A stretch of 60,000 nucleotides of DNA, taken from the NCBI GenBank assembly GCA_037447655.1, contig JBBHKE010003126.1, positions 212,560 through 272,559 of the forward strand, written 5' to 3'. Each line of letters starts with the position of its first letter. Position 1 is the first letter of the stretch. The DNA comes from Zygnema cylindricum. Its lineage: Eukaryota; Streptophyta; Zygnematophyceae; Zygnematales; Zygnemataceae. This document shows positions 8,738 to 21,100 of this stretch, one piece after another. The notes under the pieces are model-generated. The model had not been told where the DNA came from, did no database searches, and worked only from the letters and a program-made list of their open reading frames with translations. The translations under genes and the position numbers were made by a program.

Positions 8738-9741
8738 TGTTGAAATAAGTAGTTTTTTGTATTTTCTAGTTTAAAATAAATTAGCGGAAACATATATAAG
8801 AAATGATGGCAGCCTGCCTCCATCTCTTCTCTCTCTCCCCCATACTTGTTGTAGTCACTGAATTGAGAGAGAGAGCGATGGAGCCATGGCTGTCTCAGCT
8901 CCATCGGAAGGACTAAAGAGTGACTTAAGTCACTCTCAACAAAAGGTTGAGTCCGACAGGACTCGAACCCCCGACCGGTAGAGCGCGGCGTAGCCGTTAG
9001 CTCTAACCTGTCTGTCGTAGAAGTCCGTTAGATAATATAGGGTTTCATTCATATATAAACTGTTGTATAGTACCGAAATGATCTAACTAGAATATGAAAC
9101 GAAACGAACATAGAACTTGTTAAGATTTAGTGCGAAACGTCATTTCGCACGAAACAAATGAAACAGACACTTTTAACGGTCGACATTTAATGTCGGATTT
9201 AATCCGACGGCGCACGTCGTCGCCGAGATCGCGGAATGGTCACTTTGGATTTTATGGACGTGGCATGACGTGGCGCCGCGTGGAAGGATGACATTCGGAC
9301 GCGGGAATTCCGGAGGAAGTACGGACAAGTGGAAAAATGACACGCGTCCACTCAAGAGCCTTGTCGTACACCAGCCGTACAGAAAGTACATCGGCCATAG
9401 TACCTTTCTGTACTTTACAGTAATACGATTGGTTCGTACTTTAGTAGATAGGGGTTGTGAGAGGGATTTAGGACTTAGGAAATATTTGGTAGACAGACAC
9501 CTCTCTCTATGAGAGCTTTGTATAAATTGGCATTTTTGCCGGCTCATAACTTATCGCCTGGTTGGCCGTTTTCAGTGATTCTTTTTTCTACGGACTCAGG
9601 GGAGTCCAGGCTACACAGGGGTGCAGTCAAATTGTCAGTTTGCCTTCTTGGGCAGCAGTGGTTGTGGCTTAAAGTGGGTTAGTTAAATACTATCTAGAGG
9701 CTTCCTGTATTCTGTGGTCCAATGGAGGACACAGAATTGCA
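8738..9741 (+). repeat. E1 3' LTR (1004 bp)
   Basis: Same length as the 5' LTR and identical apart from one substitution that I can see. It ends at GAATTGCA, after which unrelated sequence (CTCCGAAGG) begins. It carries the LTR copy of the gag start codon (9722), which here opens into flanking DNA. Confidence 0.95.
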
Positions 9742-11440
9742 CTCCGAAGGTCTTGGAGGTAATGTTGGTCGTGGATTGTTCATCTGCGAGGAGTTCGCTT
9801 CATTTTTGTCTGTAATTGTCAACCCACCTCGAGAAGGTAGGTTGGTAGATACAGAAAAAAAAAAACCATGACACGCTAGACAATTAAGCTACGTGTCATG
9901 ATGGAAAACCAACAAAAAATCTTAAGATAGGCACATGACACGCGCTTTCCAAAATACAACCGAAAATAAAAACGAAATTTCGTAACATTCCTTCGTCACT
10001 CTATTTTTGGTAACTTTTGTTCGTCACACTATTTTTCTCAAAGGACTTTCGTTATGTTCGAAAACTTAAACTTTAAAAAATGAGTTCGCGTACAGACTGG
10101 CGTTTGCAAAAAGTATAAAAGTTTTGTCGTACGATTACTTCGTACGCAGGTACATGGTACGCAAGTGAAGATTTGAGTTAAGTTTGTCGGTGATAAAAAT
10201 ATGAAAGATATTCACTATGGGATCGTAGCTTGCGTGGCGCCAGTCAATTTAGACCACGTGGCTTACAGACTTTTCGTGATAGAACTTTGACTCAGGGTGG
10301 ACTTCCATTAGGCGTTTCAATAATTGTACGGAAAATTTCACTAAAAGGCGTGCCTTCCATTACATCGCGACAGTAAACCACTTTTTATTTGCGAGGCTCA
10401 TTTTGGTTGTAACACGTAGATTAATATTAGATGCATAAAATCTTGAAAGAATCTTATAATGCAAAGTTTGATTACAATATGTGTAAGATGGAAGGTAATA
10501 TCTGTTCCCACAGAGGAAATATATGTACCGTCGGAGGTAATTAAGGACTCGTATCCAAAATTTCAAAACGCAACGACAAAAAGGCGGCAGCAAACTTTGA
10601 TGGTGGGAGCGTGACGGGCTAATTTCGGCGGATTCGCAGCCACCCTGGCGGAACGCACGTGGCCCTTGCAACGTGTACGCACATATGCGCGCGCTCCTTG
10701 TGGATTTTTTTTACCTTTTACACGCGGCCTATTTTTACACGTTTTGTATTAGAGAAATGTCCTCTTTGTGCACGGTCTTAACAAACTGTAGGGTTAGTGA
10801 CGTGGTGTCTCGGATAAAAAGTACAATAGAATCCGACGGTCCGAAATTACGCCTACAACATTGGACATTTTGCTATAATGTTGTTTTTCGTGGAAAAAAG
10901 AAATATGTACGAACTTGTACGAAACGGTACGACCTTCAGTAAAAAACCCTACTTTTTCGCTAATGGAAGTCCACCCTCAATCGACCTGGTCGTACGATTA
11001 CATAAACGTATGATGGAACTTCACCCTAAGGGGGTGTCCCCATGTAATCGGTACTTTAATAAAGTATTTTGGACTGTAGTGAAAACTCACCGTACTAATT
11101 TGAAGAGCGTCCCAATTGCTGCATTCACACAGGAAATGAATGATGAATGAGATGAGGAAATGAATGTCCATTTTTTTGTTTGGACGTGAATCGCCCTTGA
11201 CGTCATCTCACGTCAACAAAAACGTCGCGATGTGATTCAACTTGTCGTACGATTAGGCGCAAATGACTCAAAACGTTCCGTACCAAACCATCTTTTTTCA
11301 CCCGTACAACGACATGTAATTTTTACAAGATGACCGATCGAGACCCCCAAACAAAAAGGGACGCGTAAAAAAAAAAAAAAACACAAACAAACCACACCCG
11401 AAAAGAAGTGGCGACAAAAACAAGCAACCCGCGTAGTCAT
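9742..11440. other. Intergenic, no gene supported
   Basis: Short frames only. Visible structure: a 9-bp inverted repeat CATGACACG/CGTGTCATG (9867-9875, 9892-9900) with a 16-nt spacer; GTAC-rich sequence near 10130-10160; and a pair of inverted sequences described separately (10293-10978). The small frames near 10360-11150 show no recognisable product. Confidence 0.45.
10293..10978. repeat. Inverted hAT-like ends, possible transposon relic
   Basis: CAGGGTGGACTTCCATTAG at 10293 is mirrored by CTAATGGAAGTCCACCCTC at 10960-10978, about 685 bp apart. Termini beginning CAGGG are common in hAT transposons. The flanking 8 bp (CTTTGACT versus AATCGACC) do not match, so insertion cannot be demonstrated. 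Related sequence occurs near 2839 and 3274 (GGGTGAAGTTCCATCAGG) and near 11013, so it is a dispersed family. No transposase is seen. Confidence 0.4.
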
Positions 11441-11661
11441 ATTTGAACCATACTTTTACTTTTCCCTCTCTCCTTCCCTCTCGCACTCCCTCTCCCTCTC
11501 CCTCTCCCTTTCTCTTTCCATCTCCCTCTCCCTCTCCCTTTCTCTTTCCATCTCCCTCTCCCTCTCCCTTAAATCTGCCCTTTATTTTCCCATATTCCTT
11601 TACTAAAATTGACATCCTCCCTCTCCCTCTTCTCGAAAAGGCTCTTTTCCTCTACCTCACC
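11441..11661. repeat. (CTCCCT)n-rich pyrimidine tract
   Basis: About 200 bp of pyrimidine sequence on the plus strand, with two nearly identical 42-bp blocks of CTCCCT hexamers ending CTTTCTCTTTCCAT. The frames through it on both strands (Ser/Pro-rich or Gly/Glu/Lys-rich) are low-complexity artefacts. Confidence 0.85.
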
Positions 11662-12884
11662 TGTTTCCAGTGAGGTCTTATGTACGGGTTCTAATAAATA
11701 TCTCATTCACTCCCCAATTCAGGTTGTAATGATACTGTACTTTGGCGGTCTCCAATCAAAAGGATATAATGTATCGATTCTAATTTGAGCTACTCCCAAA
11801 TGTTTATCTTTTTCGAAATCGTTGGTTCCAGCTTGGAAAAGTACAATTCAAGGCACTTACGCTTTTGCAACTAAAATTACATAACTTAATATTAGTATCT
11901 TGCATCCATCACAAATGGATCTGAGACGATACGTTTTCCGGGTTACTTTGCAATCATCAATTTGCCGTGCAGCAATCAAGTGTCTAGTAATTGCTTCAAA
12001 ATAACATAAATTAGAATTAGTACTTTTTACCTGCAGAGATCCGTTGGATGTGGTACTGATTCCATAATATTGTTCAATCATCCGGTGGCTGTGCAGCAAT
12101 CAAGTGTTATTCCTCAACCGTGTCGTCCCTTTTCAAAGAGGAAACTCGTGTGGGAATCCTTTTAGTCAACATCTCTGCAGTCACCAGTGCGAAGTATTAA
12201 CAATGCAAGCTGTTCGAAAAGTGGTGTCATTTGAATCTTTAATTTTTTTTTTTTTTTTTTTTTGTTTTCGTTCCAACTACTGGAGGAAGAAATGCACCAG
12301 GCTTCAGGTACAGTAAAACTCGGATTTTGCTTTAATATGTTAAAGCAAAATGTTTAATGTTAAAATGTTAAATTGTGAATTGAATTCCTGCATGCCATAT
12401 ACCTTCTTTTCTTTGGGTTAAAAAAATACTTGTAGTAGTTTTTAGCAAATGTCAAGTTTTTTGTATGATTGAAATACAAAACTAATAGTTAAACATGTAT
12501 CTCTTACTATTCTGTATTTAAAATACCATTACCAGGCTTCAGAAGTGCGGTAAAACTTTTAATAGAGAGAAAGAATGATGTAAAAAGTTGCATTAATTTA
12601 TGTTCATCGTCTCTCGGTGTTAAAAGTGTCACATTTTTCCATCAGGTTAAAGGAAGATCAAAGGTTACTTCTTTGTGGTCACTTTTCTAATGTTTAAATT
12701 TTCTTTATTTTTGAAAAACAAACGATTTTTGAATTACAAGCTGATTTATGAGTGGTTACCATTATGTAAAATTGAGAGAAAAAAAGGACGGAATAATTGT
12801 TTATTCAATAGCTCTGCTTAAAAAAAGAACCATTTTCACATTTTATGTAACGCCGCTATTCAAAATTTGAACTCGTTATGTCTT
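11662..12884. other. AT-rich intergenic, no gene supported
   Basis: No coding frame of note. It holds a T homopolymer run of about 22 bases near 12241-12262 and a patch near 12330-12375 built from TGTTAAA and AAAATGTTAAA words. Confidence 0.5.
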
Positions 12885-13134
12885 AAGGAGAGGGTGAACG
12901 AGGGATTTGGAAGGGGAGAGAGAGGAAGGAGAGAGAGAGAGAGAAAGAGGGAAGAGATAGGGAAAGTGAGGGGGAGAGAGCAGAACAAAGGGGAGGGAGA
13001 GTGAGAGCGAGGACGGGAAAAGGGAAGGAGAGGGAGAGAGAATTAGGTAGAAGTGAAAGAGAAAAGGGAAAGAGGAAGAAGGAGGGGCAGAGAAGGGAAA
13101 GATGGGGGGAAGAAAGAGGGGGGGAATGGAGGAT
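12885..13134. repeat. GA-rich polypurine tract
   Basis: About 250 bp almost purely purine on the plus strand (GAGAGA, GGGAGA and GGGAAAG words). The minus-strand Ser/Pro/Phe/Leu-rich frame is low complexity and is not called as a gene. Confidence 0.8.
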
Positions 13135-13534
13135 ATCCTGAGTTTTGACACTTTCTAGTAACTGAAATCAAAAACTGAAATGTTGGCTGTTAAATGCTCC
13201 TTTAACTTTTGAAATGTATGTCATACCAGGAATGGGTTACAACGAAGTTTGCCCTTATTATCAAAGCCAAAATAGGTGGATGACGAAAATGTGAAAATGA
13301 GGTGACAGATAATTATTTTTTGACTATCTTGGTTTATAGCTTCAATCTCAGAGGTGAAGGGAAACAAGGCAGGGTTAGATGCAGGGATCACAGAGATAGA
13401 GGGGGATAAAGGGAGAGACAGAGATTGAGGGAGATATAGGACGGGATTCCTGGAGATTCTACGGAGGAAAAGACTGGAAAAGAACGAGAGTGTTTTAAGG
13501 TCAACGTTTGACAGAAGAAATGGCGAGAATCAGT

Positions 13535-13598
13535 ATCCTAGGAGGCACTAGGAGTCAAGATAGCGAATCCTAGGAGGCACTAGGAGTCAAGATAGCGA
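13535..13598. repeat. Two tandem copies of a 32-bp unit
   Basis: The unit starts ATCCTAGGAGGCAC and ends AAGATAGCGA. It occurs at 13535-13566 and 13567-13598 with no difference that I can see, so the duplication is young. Non-coding context. Confidence 0.85.
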
Positions 13599-13779
13599 AG
13601 GAGGAGGGGGGGAAGGTGCAAAAAATCAGGAGGCTCAACGAGGAAGGACAGGTGAATGGAGAAGTACACAAAACAACAATTCAGTCAAAGAAGGAGAATT
13701 TATGAGAGTAGCCTGTCGGGTACGGCCGGCAGAAGAAACGGTCCGAGAGTGTGGGTTGTTTCAGGAAAGGTATGTCTTT

Positions 13780-14045
13780 TTTTGATCGGGAAAAGTATTT
13801 TCTTGGGAATCGTAGAGGAAATATATTTTCTTTTGGCATAATAGAGGAAAGATGTTTTCTTTGGGATCTTAGGGGAAGATGTGTTTTTCGGGATCTTAGG
13901 GACTTCTTTCAATTCAGGAGAACATTTTCTTGGAATCTTATGGAAAATATATATTTTTTGGGATGTTAGGGGTAAGGTATTTTCTTTCGAATCAGAAAAA
14001 ACATTTCCTTTGGGATCAGGGAAGATATTTTCTTTTGAACCTCAG
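13780..14045. repeat. Degenerate ~27-33 bp minisatellite
   Basis: Roughly eight imperfect repeats of a unit resembling GATATTTTCTTTGGGATC followed by TTAGGGGAA. They differ by indels and substitutions, and the small Phe/Gly-rich frames across them result from the repeat. Surrounding sequence (13135-13779 and 14046-14651) shows no supported gene. Confidence 0.65.
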
Positions 14046-14651
14046 GCACAAGTTTGTGTGTTAAGGTTCATAGTGATGTTTTCTTGTGAACATAGGGATG
14101 TGGGAATTGGAAGTGGGGTAGAGAGAAGAATTCAGGGTCCTAAGTGAGATAATTTTGCTCTGTGCTGCCGTTGATGTGTATGTCGAAGCGTTTTCCTGTA
14201 GTAGTTTCAGTTAATATGGTGGTTTGAAATCAATACTTTCACAAAGAGTTTCTATTCACATCCAAGCTTCGCTGGTTCTCTATCGTCGTTAATTCTAGTT
14301 CTTTAACACAAGAACATACCAATGATGCCATAACTGTCTTAATTCTCTTCAAATTTTCAGGACATTTTGAGACAAGACTCGGAAAAATGTGGTTTCTGTT
14401 TATTCGACCTTCAGTTCTCTCCAATAGAGCTTCACAATCGTCAGTTATTTTTTTCATTTTACTTTTTTCGAACATGTTTGAGCCCTGTTAAGTGGGAACC
14501 AGGAAGATTTTTAGTCCAAGGTCCTGTGGAGTACCAACGAAGATGTAATTGCTGTCTTCAGTTGACACAAGTTTTCCTTTTTTCTTTTTCGCAGAGTGTT
14601 GCAGCAATTCCGCCCCCTCTGGAAAGCGGAGGTCCACATTTGAAAGGCCGT

Positions 14652-14882
14652 TATCCCCTCCCTCTCCCTCTCCCTCTCCCTCTCCCCCAAATCTGCCCTC
14701 TATTTTCCCTCTTCCTCCCCCTCTCCCTAAATGGACATCCTCCCTCTCCCTCTCCCCTAAATCGACACTCTCCGTCTCACTCTCCGTCTCACACTCCCTC
14801 TCTCTCCCTCGCTCTCCCTCGCTCTCCCGCTCTCTCCCGCTCTCTCCCGCTCTCTCCCTTGCTCTCTCCCTCGCTCTCTCCC

Positions 14883-14950
<68 letters not shown>

Positions 14951-15300
14951 TCTCCCTCTCTCTCTCCCTCTCTCCCTCTCTCTCTTTCTCCCTCTCCCTC
15001 TCCCTTTATCATAAATTGGCACTCTCCCTCTCCTAAATCTGTCCACTCCCTTCCCTTCTCTCTCCCTCTCCTTCTCCCTCTCTCCTACATCAACGCACTC
15101 ACTCTCCTTCGCCCTCCTTTTTTTCTCTAAATCCACACTCTCCCTCTCCCACTCCCTCTCCCCTAAATCTGCACTCTCCCTCTCACTCTCACTCCCCGTA
15201 TACTCTCCCTCTACCTCTCCCTTTCCCCTAAATGGACACTCTCTCTCTCCCAAAATTTGTCCACCCCCTCTCCTTTTCTCTCCCTCTCCCTTTTTGTTTA
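14652..15300. repeat. Long CT-rich tract with (CT)n core
   Basis: About 650 bp of CTCCCT, CTCTCC and CT repeats, including a nearly pure (CT)n run of about 60 bases near 14885-14946. The motif CCCCTAAAT recurs irregularly, giving a loose minisatellite flavour. Large frames on both strands encode only Ser/Leu/Pro or Arg/Glu repeats and are not genes. From 15301 to 16046 I see nothing else. Confidence 0.9.
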
Positions 15301-16046
15301 TTTTTCTTTCATTGTTTTCCCCCCTATCTAGCACTTTTCTTTTTTGTTGTTCGACTCTTTTTTTCTCACTTCTTTTCTCTATCTCTTTTTTACCCTTGAT
15401 TCATGTCTTTTTCTGAATTGCTTGTTCTTGTTGTCACATTGCAGGATGTGAAGGGCTGGAGATGAAGCTAAGAATAGGATAGTAAAAGATGTACTCGATG
15501 TGCGGATATTTTTTTCTAGTTGTATATGTTGATGTATAATAGTTGTAGGGTAGCAATTATGTGGAGTTTGAAATCCATGTAAGAGAGAGCGATACATATT
15601 GCGGAAGAGAGTTGTTGTAGCATAGGGGATGGGTGTTAGGCCGATGTTATCATGTTGCAAAGTTATATATTTTTTGTATCTTTTCAATTCTTTTATTAAT
15701 CAAACTTACTCTGATTCTGTTTCGCATGAGTTAAAACATCTTAGTGTGTTGAATATGTGCATTTTGTCCTTTCGCCCCAATGTATCATTTCCTCGCTCTT
15801 CCCCGCCGATGACTTTTAACAGTTTGTCTACACCTTTTTTCACCTTTCTTTTAAACCTTGATGTGAGCAATTATAGATTTAAGTATAGCATTTCACGTTC
15901 CTTCCCTCTGTAGGTCTTTTACATGCCTCCATCTCTCATTGCTTTCCTCCAAAAAAATCGAGGTTAGGATGTTAAAATATTTTTTTCGATATATCCCCAA
16001 ACTCTTTTCTCTTCTCGACCTCCATATGCTGAAGGTGAAGTAGGAG

Positions 16047-17310
16047 TTGGTACAGAGAGTGGCTCGGACAGATCGATTCAGGGTGGTTAGACCTGTGGGA
16101 GGGGTGGTGGAGATTTTGAGCAGCTCTTCGGAGAGCGGCTCTTCACAATCGGTGCAGGACAGGTCACAAACAGCTCTGTATTCTCGCCCTCCTCCATCTC
16201 ACTCTCAGGATACCGCGGCAAGTAGACCTCCCGGGGGGTGCACCTTTTTGCGGCCATGTCGAAGAGAAGGGGTAAGCGAGAGGGAGGCTCGATATCTATT
16301 GAGAGGAAAGCGGTTTGACCACCGAGACAGCAAGGGGAGATTTGCACCTCTTCCCAAGGAGGAGACATCCCCAACTCCAGTGTCAGCCTCAATCAAGAGA
16401 ACTTCTCCTACCCCACCTCGTGACCGCCCTGCCGGAGGGTTCTGGCGACCCGAACCAATTGATCCAAAGGTTCCGGGTACGGGACCAGAAGACTTGTTCG
16501 AGGGAAGGTGGCGGACCAGACCCTATGATCCTGAATTTGCGGGGATGGGGATAGCGGATCTCACCAAAGTGGTCGAAAAGGCCAAGGAACTAGTGGAGGT
16601 TCTAAAATCCCAAGGACAGGCTACGGCGGGGGCAGGACCTGCCACTGTAGATTGGGAGGCCTTGGAGATAGAAAGGAGAAAGGTATGGGAACAAGAATTG
16701 ATGCTTATTCGGGAAGCTCGGCGTAGGACAAGTGGGATTCTCAGCGGGGAAACCCCTCCTACACTAGAGACAGATCCGCATGCCGAAGCACCACCTCTGG
16801 GAACTTCTCCTCTTGCAAGAACACATCCCTACGTTCCTTCCTTGGGAACTTCTCCTCTCGCAAGAACACAGCCTGACGTTCCTTCCTCCGAGCATGGCCG
16901 ATAGCCTCCTCTTCAACGAGAAAGGGGGAAACAAGAGGACCTAACAGGAGGGGTTTGGGTGCAAATTTACCTACTGAGTCTACTCCGGTTCTCCGGGAAG
17001 AGACAACCTTTGTCTCGGTGGAGTTGTCTTCGGCAGTGGAGGCTTTGGTGGAATTACGACCGGACGAGAGGATTCACATTCCCTTGAGGCTGTCAAGACC
17101 CCCTTCTCCACCTCTCAGAGCATCTCCAAATCTCCCATCTTCCCCTCCTCCTCATTCCTCTCCCTCCCCAAGTCCTACTACAAAGCCTCGGAACTGCCTT
17201 TCACCATACGTTACTCGCGCTGCAGCATTCCGTGGGTCTTCGGAGCCGCCTGTTTTACCTTACAAGCACGTCCCCGCTTACTCACCTCCTCACAGACCTT
17301 CCCCGTCCTC
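16047..17310 (+). pseudogene. Unrecognised proline/serine-rich gag-like coding relic, 5' part
   Basis: A 285-codon frame (16047-16904) is followed, after a frame change, by a second open stretch to 17310. The first half is Ser/Pro/Arg-rich with a helical, charged segment around residues 170-235 (E/K/R-rich, one cluster EALEIERRKVWEQELMLI) and a short internal repeat, LGTSPLARTxPxVPS, twice near its end. The second half is strongly proline-rich (PPSPPLRASP). I do not recognise a family; the composition recalls retroelement gag N-termini. Copia element E2 is inserted at 17311, and coding-like sequence resumes on the same strand at 23128. Either a host gene or another retroelement's gag is possible. 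Confidence 0.45.
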
Positions 17311-18152
17311 TGTTTTTCTGAGACAACAGCCGGAACCGAAAACGATGAGGATGCCGGTGTAGTCATCTTGGAACCAAACCAAGCAAGAAACATTCACAAA
17401 AACTGGTCTGAAAAATAGCAACTTCAACAGTTGATAAAACATAAGCCAAAGACACAATAACTCTCAAAATCTACCGTAATGTAGATAATATTAGGATGAA
17501 CACACACACACATAATTAAATGTAATTTTGCCAACAGATCTCTGATATATTCACAGATGAAAATGCCAAAAACAGGCTGTATAGTTTTTGACTACAAAGT
17601 GTTCATACCTTCAAAGTTATCTAAGTCCTACTAATATACACTGAAGCCTATGCTGCTGAACGTACGGAGGCATACCAGCCGTACAATAAATACCTACGGC
17701 TCGAACCGAACAAGGTACGTCATACAAAAAGATTCATTTACTAATAAACTAACCACACAAAGACAAAAATCTACTTAACTAGATATTTACAAAGGAGTAG
17801 GATTCTATTTGCCACGTCATTTGTCATGTATGTGGTTCACATGGACCAAAATTTGTCGGCGGTCTCCCTTCGCCGCTTACATATCACATTCGGCACCGTA
17901 GACAAATCTCCATGTGCCATTTTGTCCTCAAGTGTATCTATGCACAAACAATCGGATATTTTGGAGTGTCTTCTTCCTTGTAGTGACTTGTGTCTCGGGA
18001 GTGTATACAAGGTGTACTCCCTACCGATCTAGTGGAACATCAATTCTGGTGTGTAATGTAACAAACTTACAACGAAACATATGCTAAGTGGTGAAACTCT
18101 CTCTCCCTCACACTCGCGGCATAGAGAGGACTAAAGCTTTCCAAAACAACAC
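17311..18152 (-). repeat. E2 3' LTR (842 bp)
   Basis: Left-hand LTR, which is the 3' LTR of a minus-strand element. It shows the same GTACGG...CCGTAC motif cluster near 17660-17700 as the right LTR. Its inner end abuts the polypurine tract and then RNase H sequence. One unit of the ~95-bp segment is present, against two in the partner LTR. Confidence 0.88.
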
Positions 18153-18179
18153 TCCCTTAAAGCTTTAGACTCTGCTAGC

Positions 18180-21100
18180 CACTTAAGCCACATGCCTCTC
18201 TACAAAAATTTTATTTAGGTGCATGTAAGGGTTTAGTCATCATGCCAGAAACCATCTCCTCATCTGGTAAATAACTGAGTTTCAAAACTCTTCCCATAAC
18301 CTTCTCTCTCACAAAGTGAAGCTTGATATCAATGTGTTTGCTCTTAAAATGATGGCAAGGGTTAGATGCAATAGCAATGGCAGCCTGATTGTCTCACCAC
18401 ACTACATGAGGTCCAGATCGCATAAACAAAAGCTCTTGAAGGAGAGACTTTACCCAAAGTAACTCTTTGACGGCTGTGCTAGCCGCCTTGTACTCAGCCT
18501 CCATAGAAGACTGAGCTGTCACCTTTCGAAGTTTGCTGCTCCAGCAGCATGTCCCACTTCCAATCTTCAGAATGTATCCAGTAGTAGAGCGTCGGCTTGG
18601 CATATCTCCATAGCTCGCATTGCTTTATGTTTGAATTTTTGCTTCCTCTCCACCGAGAGAGAGTCGGAGGTTTCGAGTTCTTGCAAGATATCGAAGAACT
18701 CTCTTTGCTACCTCCCAGTCTGACTTCTTTGGATTTTGCAAACTTCGGCTTAAGGCTCCAACAACTGCTGCAATATCCCGACGGGTACAGTTCATGAAGT
18801 AGATGAGGCTTCCGACGATCTGCCTGTAAGGAATGGAGGACATAAAATTTGCCTCTCTTGACTCCAAAAAGTCATCAATCACAACCCCTCCATGTGATTC
18901 TTTCCCTTCTATTTTATGTCTGAACTCCATAGGAGGAGCTCTTCCGTTTGCCTCTGACACGCCGAACCTTTCAAGCATGTTTCCATTGGCTTTTTTCTGT
19001 GTCAAATAAATTAGTCTTTGTTTTTTATCCTTTTTTACCTGAATTCCCAAAATATACTTAGCCTCCCCTAAATCTTTCATTTCGAACCAAGAATTTAGAG
19101 CTATTATTATTTTGTTAATTTCATTAATGGATTTGCTTAGCAACAACAAATCATCAACATAAACAATTATATATATCACTCCATCTTCCCCTTCCATTAC
19201 ATAAACTGAATGATTTGAATTGATTCAAGTAAAGCAAAGATTTGTCAAAAATTCGTCCTGTTTTTGGTTCAGACCATAAAGGGACTTCAACAATTTACAG
19301 ACCAGATTTTCTTTCATTTTTTCTACATATCTCTGTTGTTGCTTCATATATATAACTTCCTCCAAATCCCCATGCAAGAAAGCGGTCTTAGCATCCATTT
19401 GATGCAATTCTATATCCTCTATTGCTGCTAAAGATAATAAAATCCTAACAGTAGGAAAACGAACTACAGGTGAGAACGTCTCTTCATAATGAATGCCCTC
19501 TTTCTAGCTATACCCCTTAGCAACAAGTGTGGCTTTATATCTCTCAATGGTATTATTGGGATTCAGTTTTAACTTAAATACCCACTTAAACCAATCGCTT
19601 TTCGATCCGTTGGAAGTTCCACAAGCTCCCTAGTTTGAGCCTCCATAATTCACTTTATCTCGTCATTCGCCGCAGCAATCCACAAATCTTTTTCCGAAAC
19701 GGAGAAAGCTTCTTGAATGGTAAGAGGCTCCCTTTGATCCACTCGGTCACCTCTCAGCCGGCTGCTTTGTTTTCTTCCCCCCGAAAAATCTGAAGCGAGA
19801 ATTGTTGGTCCCTGACGTAGTCTTGGAGGAGGAGGAGGAGGAGGAGGTGGTCCGGTAGTAGTTGCAATAGTATGTGGATCAGGCAGCCCCAAAACATATG
19901 GTAGTTCAGATGTAGAGGAAGAAATCGTTGTTTGCTTGAAAGGAATCTGCTCAAGGATGACATATTCCTGCAATTTTTCTGCCTTTTCTGCCTCATTCAT
20001 GCTAAAAACATCAACAGATTGACTTTCTTCTTTGATCTGAATATTCCTAGCAATCTGAATTGTATTTTTTTGAGGATTATACACTCTATATCCTACGGAC
20101 TCATCATCATAGCCCAAAAATATCCCAGGTACAGATTTCAGACTTAATTTCCAATTTGGAAGGTTATCCAACATAAAACACTTACTCCCAAATACTCTAA
20201 AGTGACTAACATTTGGCTTTCTTCTTGTCCACATTTCATAAGGTGTTTTATCCTTTACAGATCTGGTTTCTATTCTATTTCTAATGTAAGAAGCACACTG
20301 AAAAGCTCCCCCCCAAAATTTTGGATCTACACCTTTATCCATCATCATAGACATAGCACATTCAGTCAAGGTCATATTGAGTCTTTCAGCCACACCATTC
20401 TGTTCCGAAGTGTAAGGAACAGTAAACTCATGAGAAATTCCATTTTCTTTCAAGTATTCAGCAAAGGCATTTGATACATACTCTCCATCGTTGTCAGATC
20501 GCAAAGCAAGGATCGATTTCCCGTGAAGTTTCTCCGCCCAGATCCGGAAATGCTTGAAATGTGTGAAGACCTCGCTCTTCTCCTTCAAAAAGTACACTCG
20601 GCTGAAACGTGAGTGGTCATCAGTGAAGGTAACAAGGTATTTTTTCCACCAAGGGAAGGAACTTTGGCCGATCCCCATACATCCGGGTGGATAAGGCCGA
20701 GAAGATCATTTGCTCAATAATCTTACGTATGTGGTAGGGGAAGCTTATGAAGCTTTCCTAGAGCATAACCATCACAAACATGTGATTCCTTTTCTCCAAG
20801 CTTGACACTTTGTATCATATTAGTCTTCACCATCTTTTCAAGCCTCTCATTATGAATATGCCTAAGCCTTTTATGCCACAAACATTTTTAGAAAAGACAC
20901 TGGAGTACACAAAATCAACTTTATTAACCAGGTCCATCTGATACAATATGTTTGGGCCTCTAGTTCCCACTAAGGCTACTCTACCATCCTTGCTTACTAT
21001 CTTTTTGCTTTTGATCTGAAGAACATCAAAACCTTTACTCTCTGCAACTGAGGAAGAAAACAAAATTTTCTTAAATTTAGGCACATATAAAACATCATGC

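Larger units (their letters stand above)
3393..9741 (+). mobile_element. Copia LTR retrotransposon E1 (family A1), full length
   Basis: Two 1004-bp LTRs (3393-4396, 8738-9741) start TGTTGAAATAAG and end GAATTGCA. They enclose a primer-binding site, one gag-pol reading frame in copia order (gag, protease, integrase, reverse transcriptase, RNase H) and a polypurine tract. The LTRs differ at one position that I can see (A near 3560, C near 8905), so insertion was very recent. The five bases on either side (ATACT left, CTCCG right) do not match, so the usual 5-bp target duplication is missing; the left flank is also tandemly duplicated, suggesting rearrangement at the insertion site. The coding region has one frameshift and two nonsense codons. 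Confidence 0.95.

Noticed and set aside
10293-10978. Complete hAT transposon bounded by CAGGGTGGACTTCC ends
   Set aside because: The inverted ends are real, but the flanking 8 bp do not match and there is no transposase, so only a relic is listed.
14700-15260. CCCCTAAAT motifs resembling plant telomere repeats (CCCTAAA)
   Set aside because: They are scattered singly within CT-rich minisatellite, never in tandem, so an interstitial telomere is not supported.
14488-15334. Several long ORFs of Ser/Leu/Pro or Arg/Glu repeats on both strands
   Set aside because: They are translations of (CT)n and CTCCCT repeats; all frames stay open because the repeat has no stop codons. The same applies to ORFs at 11298-11673, 12876-13151 and 26149-26883.
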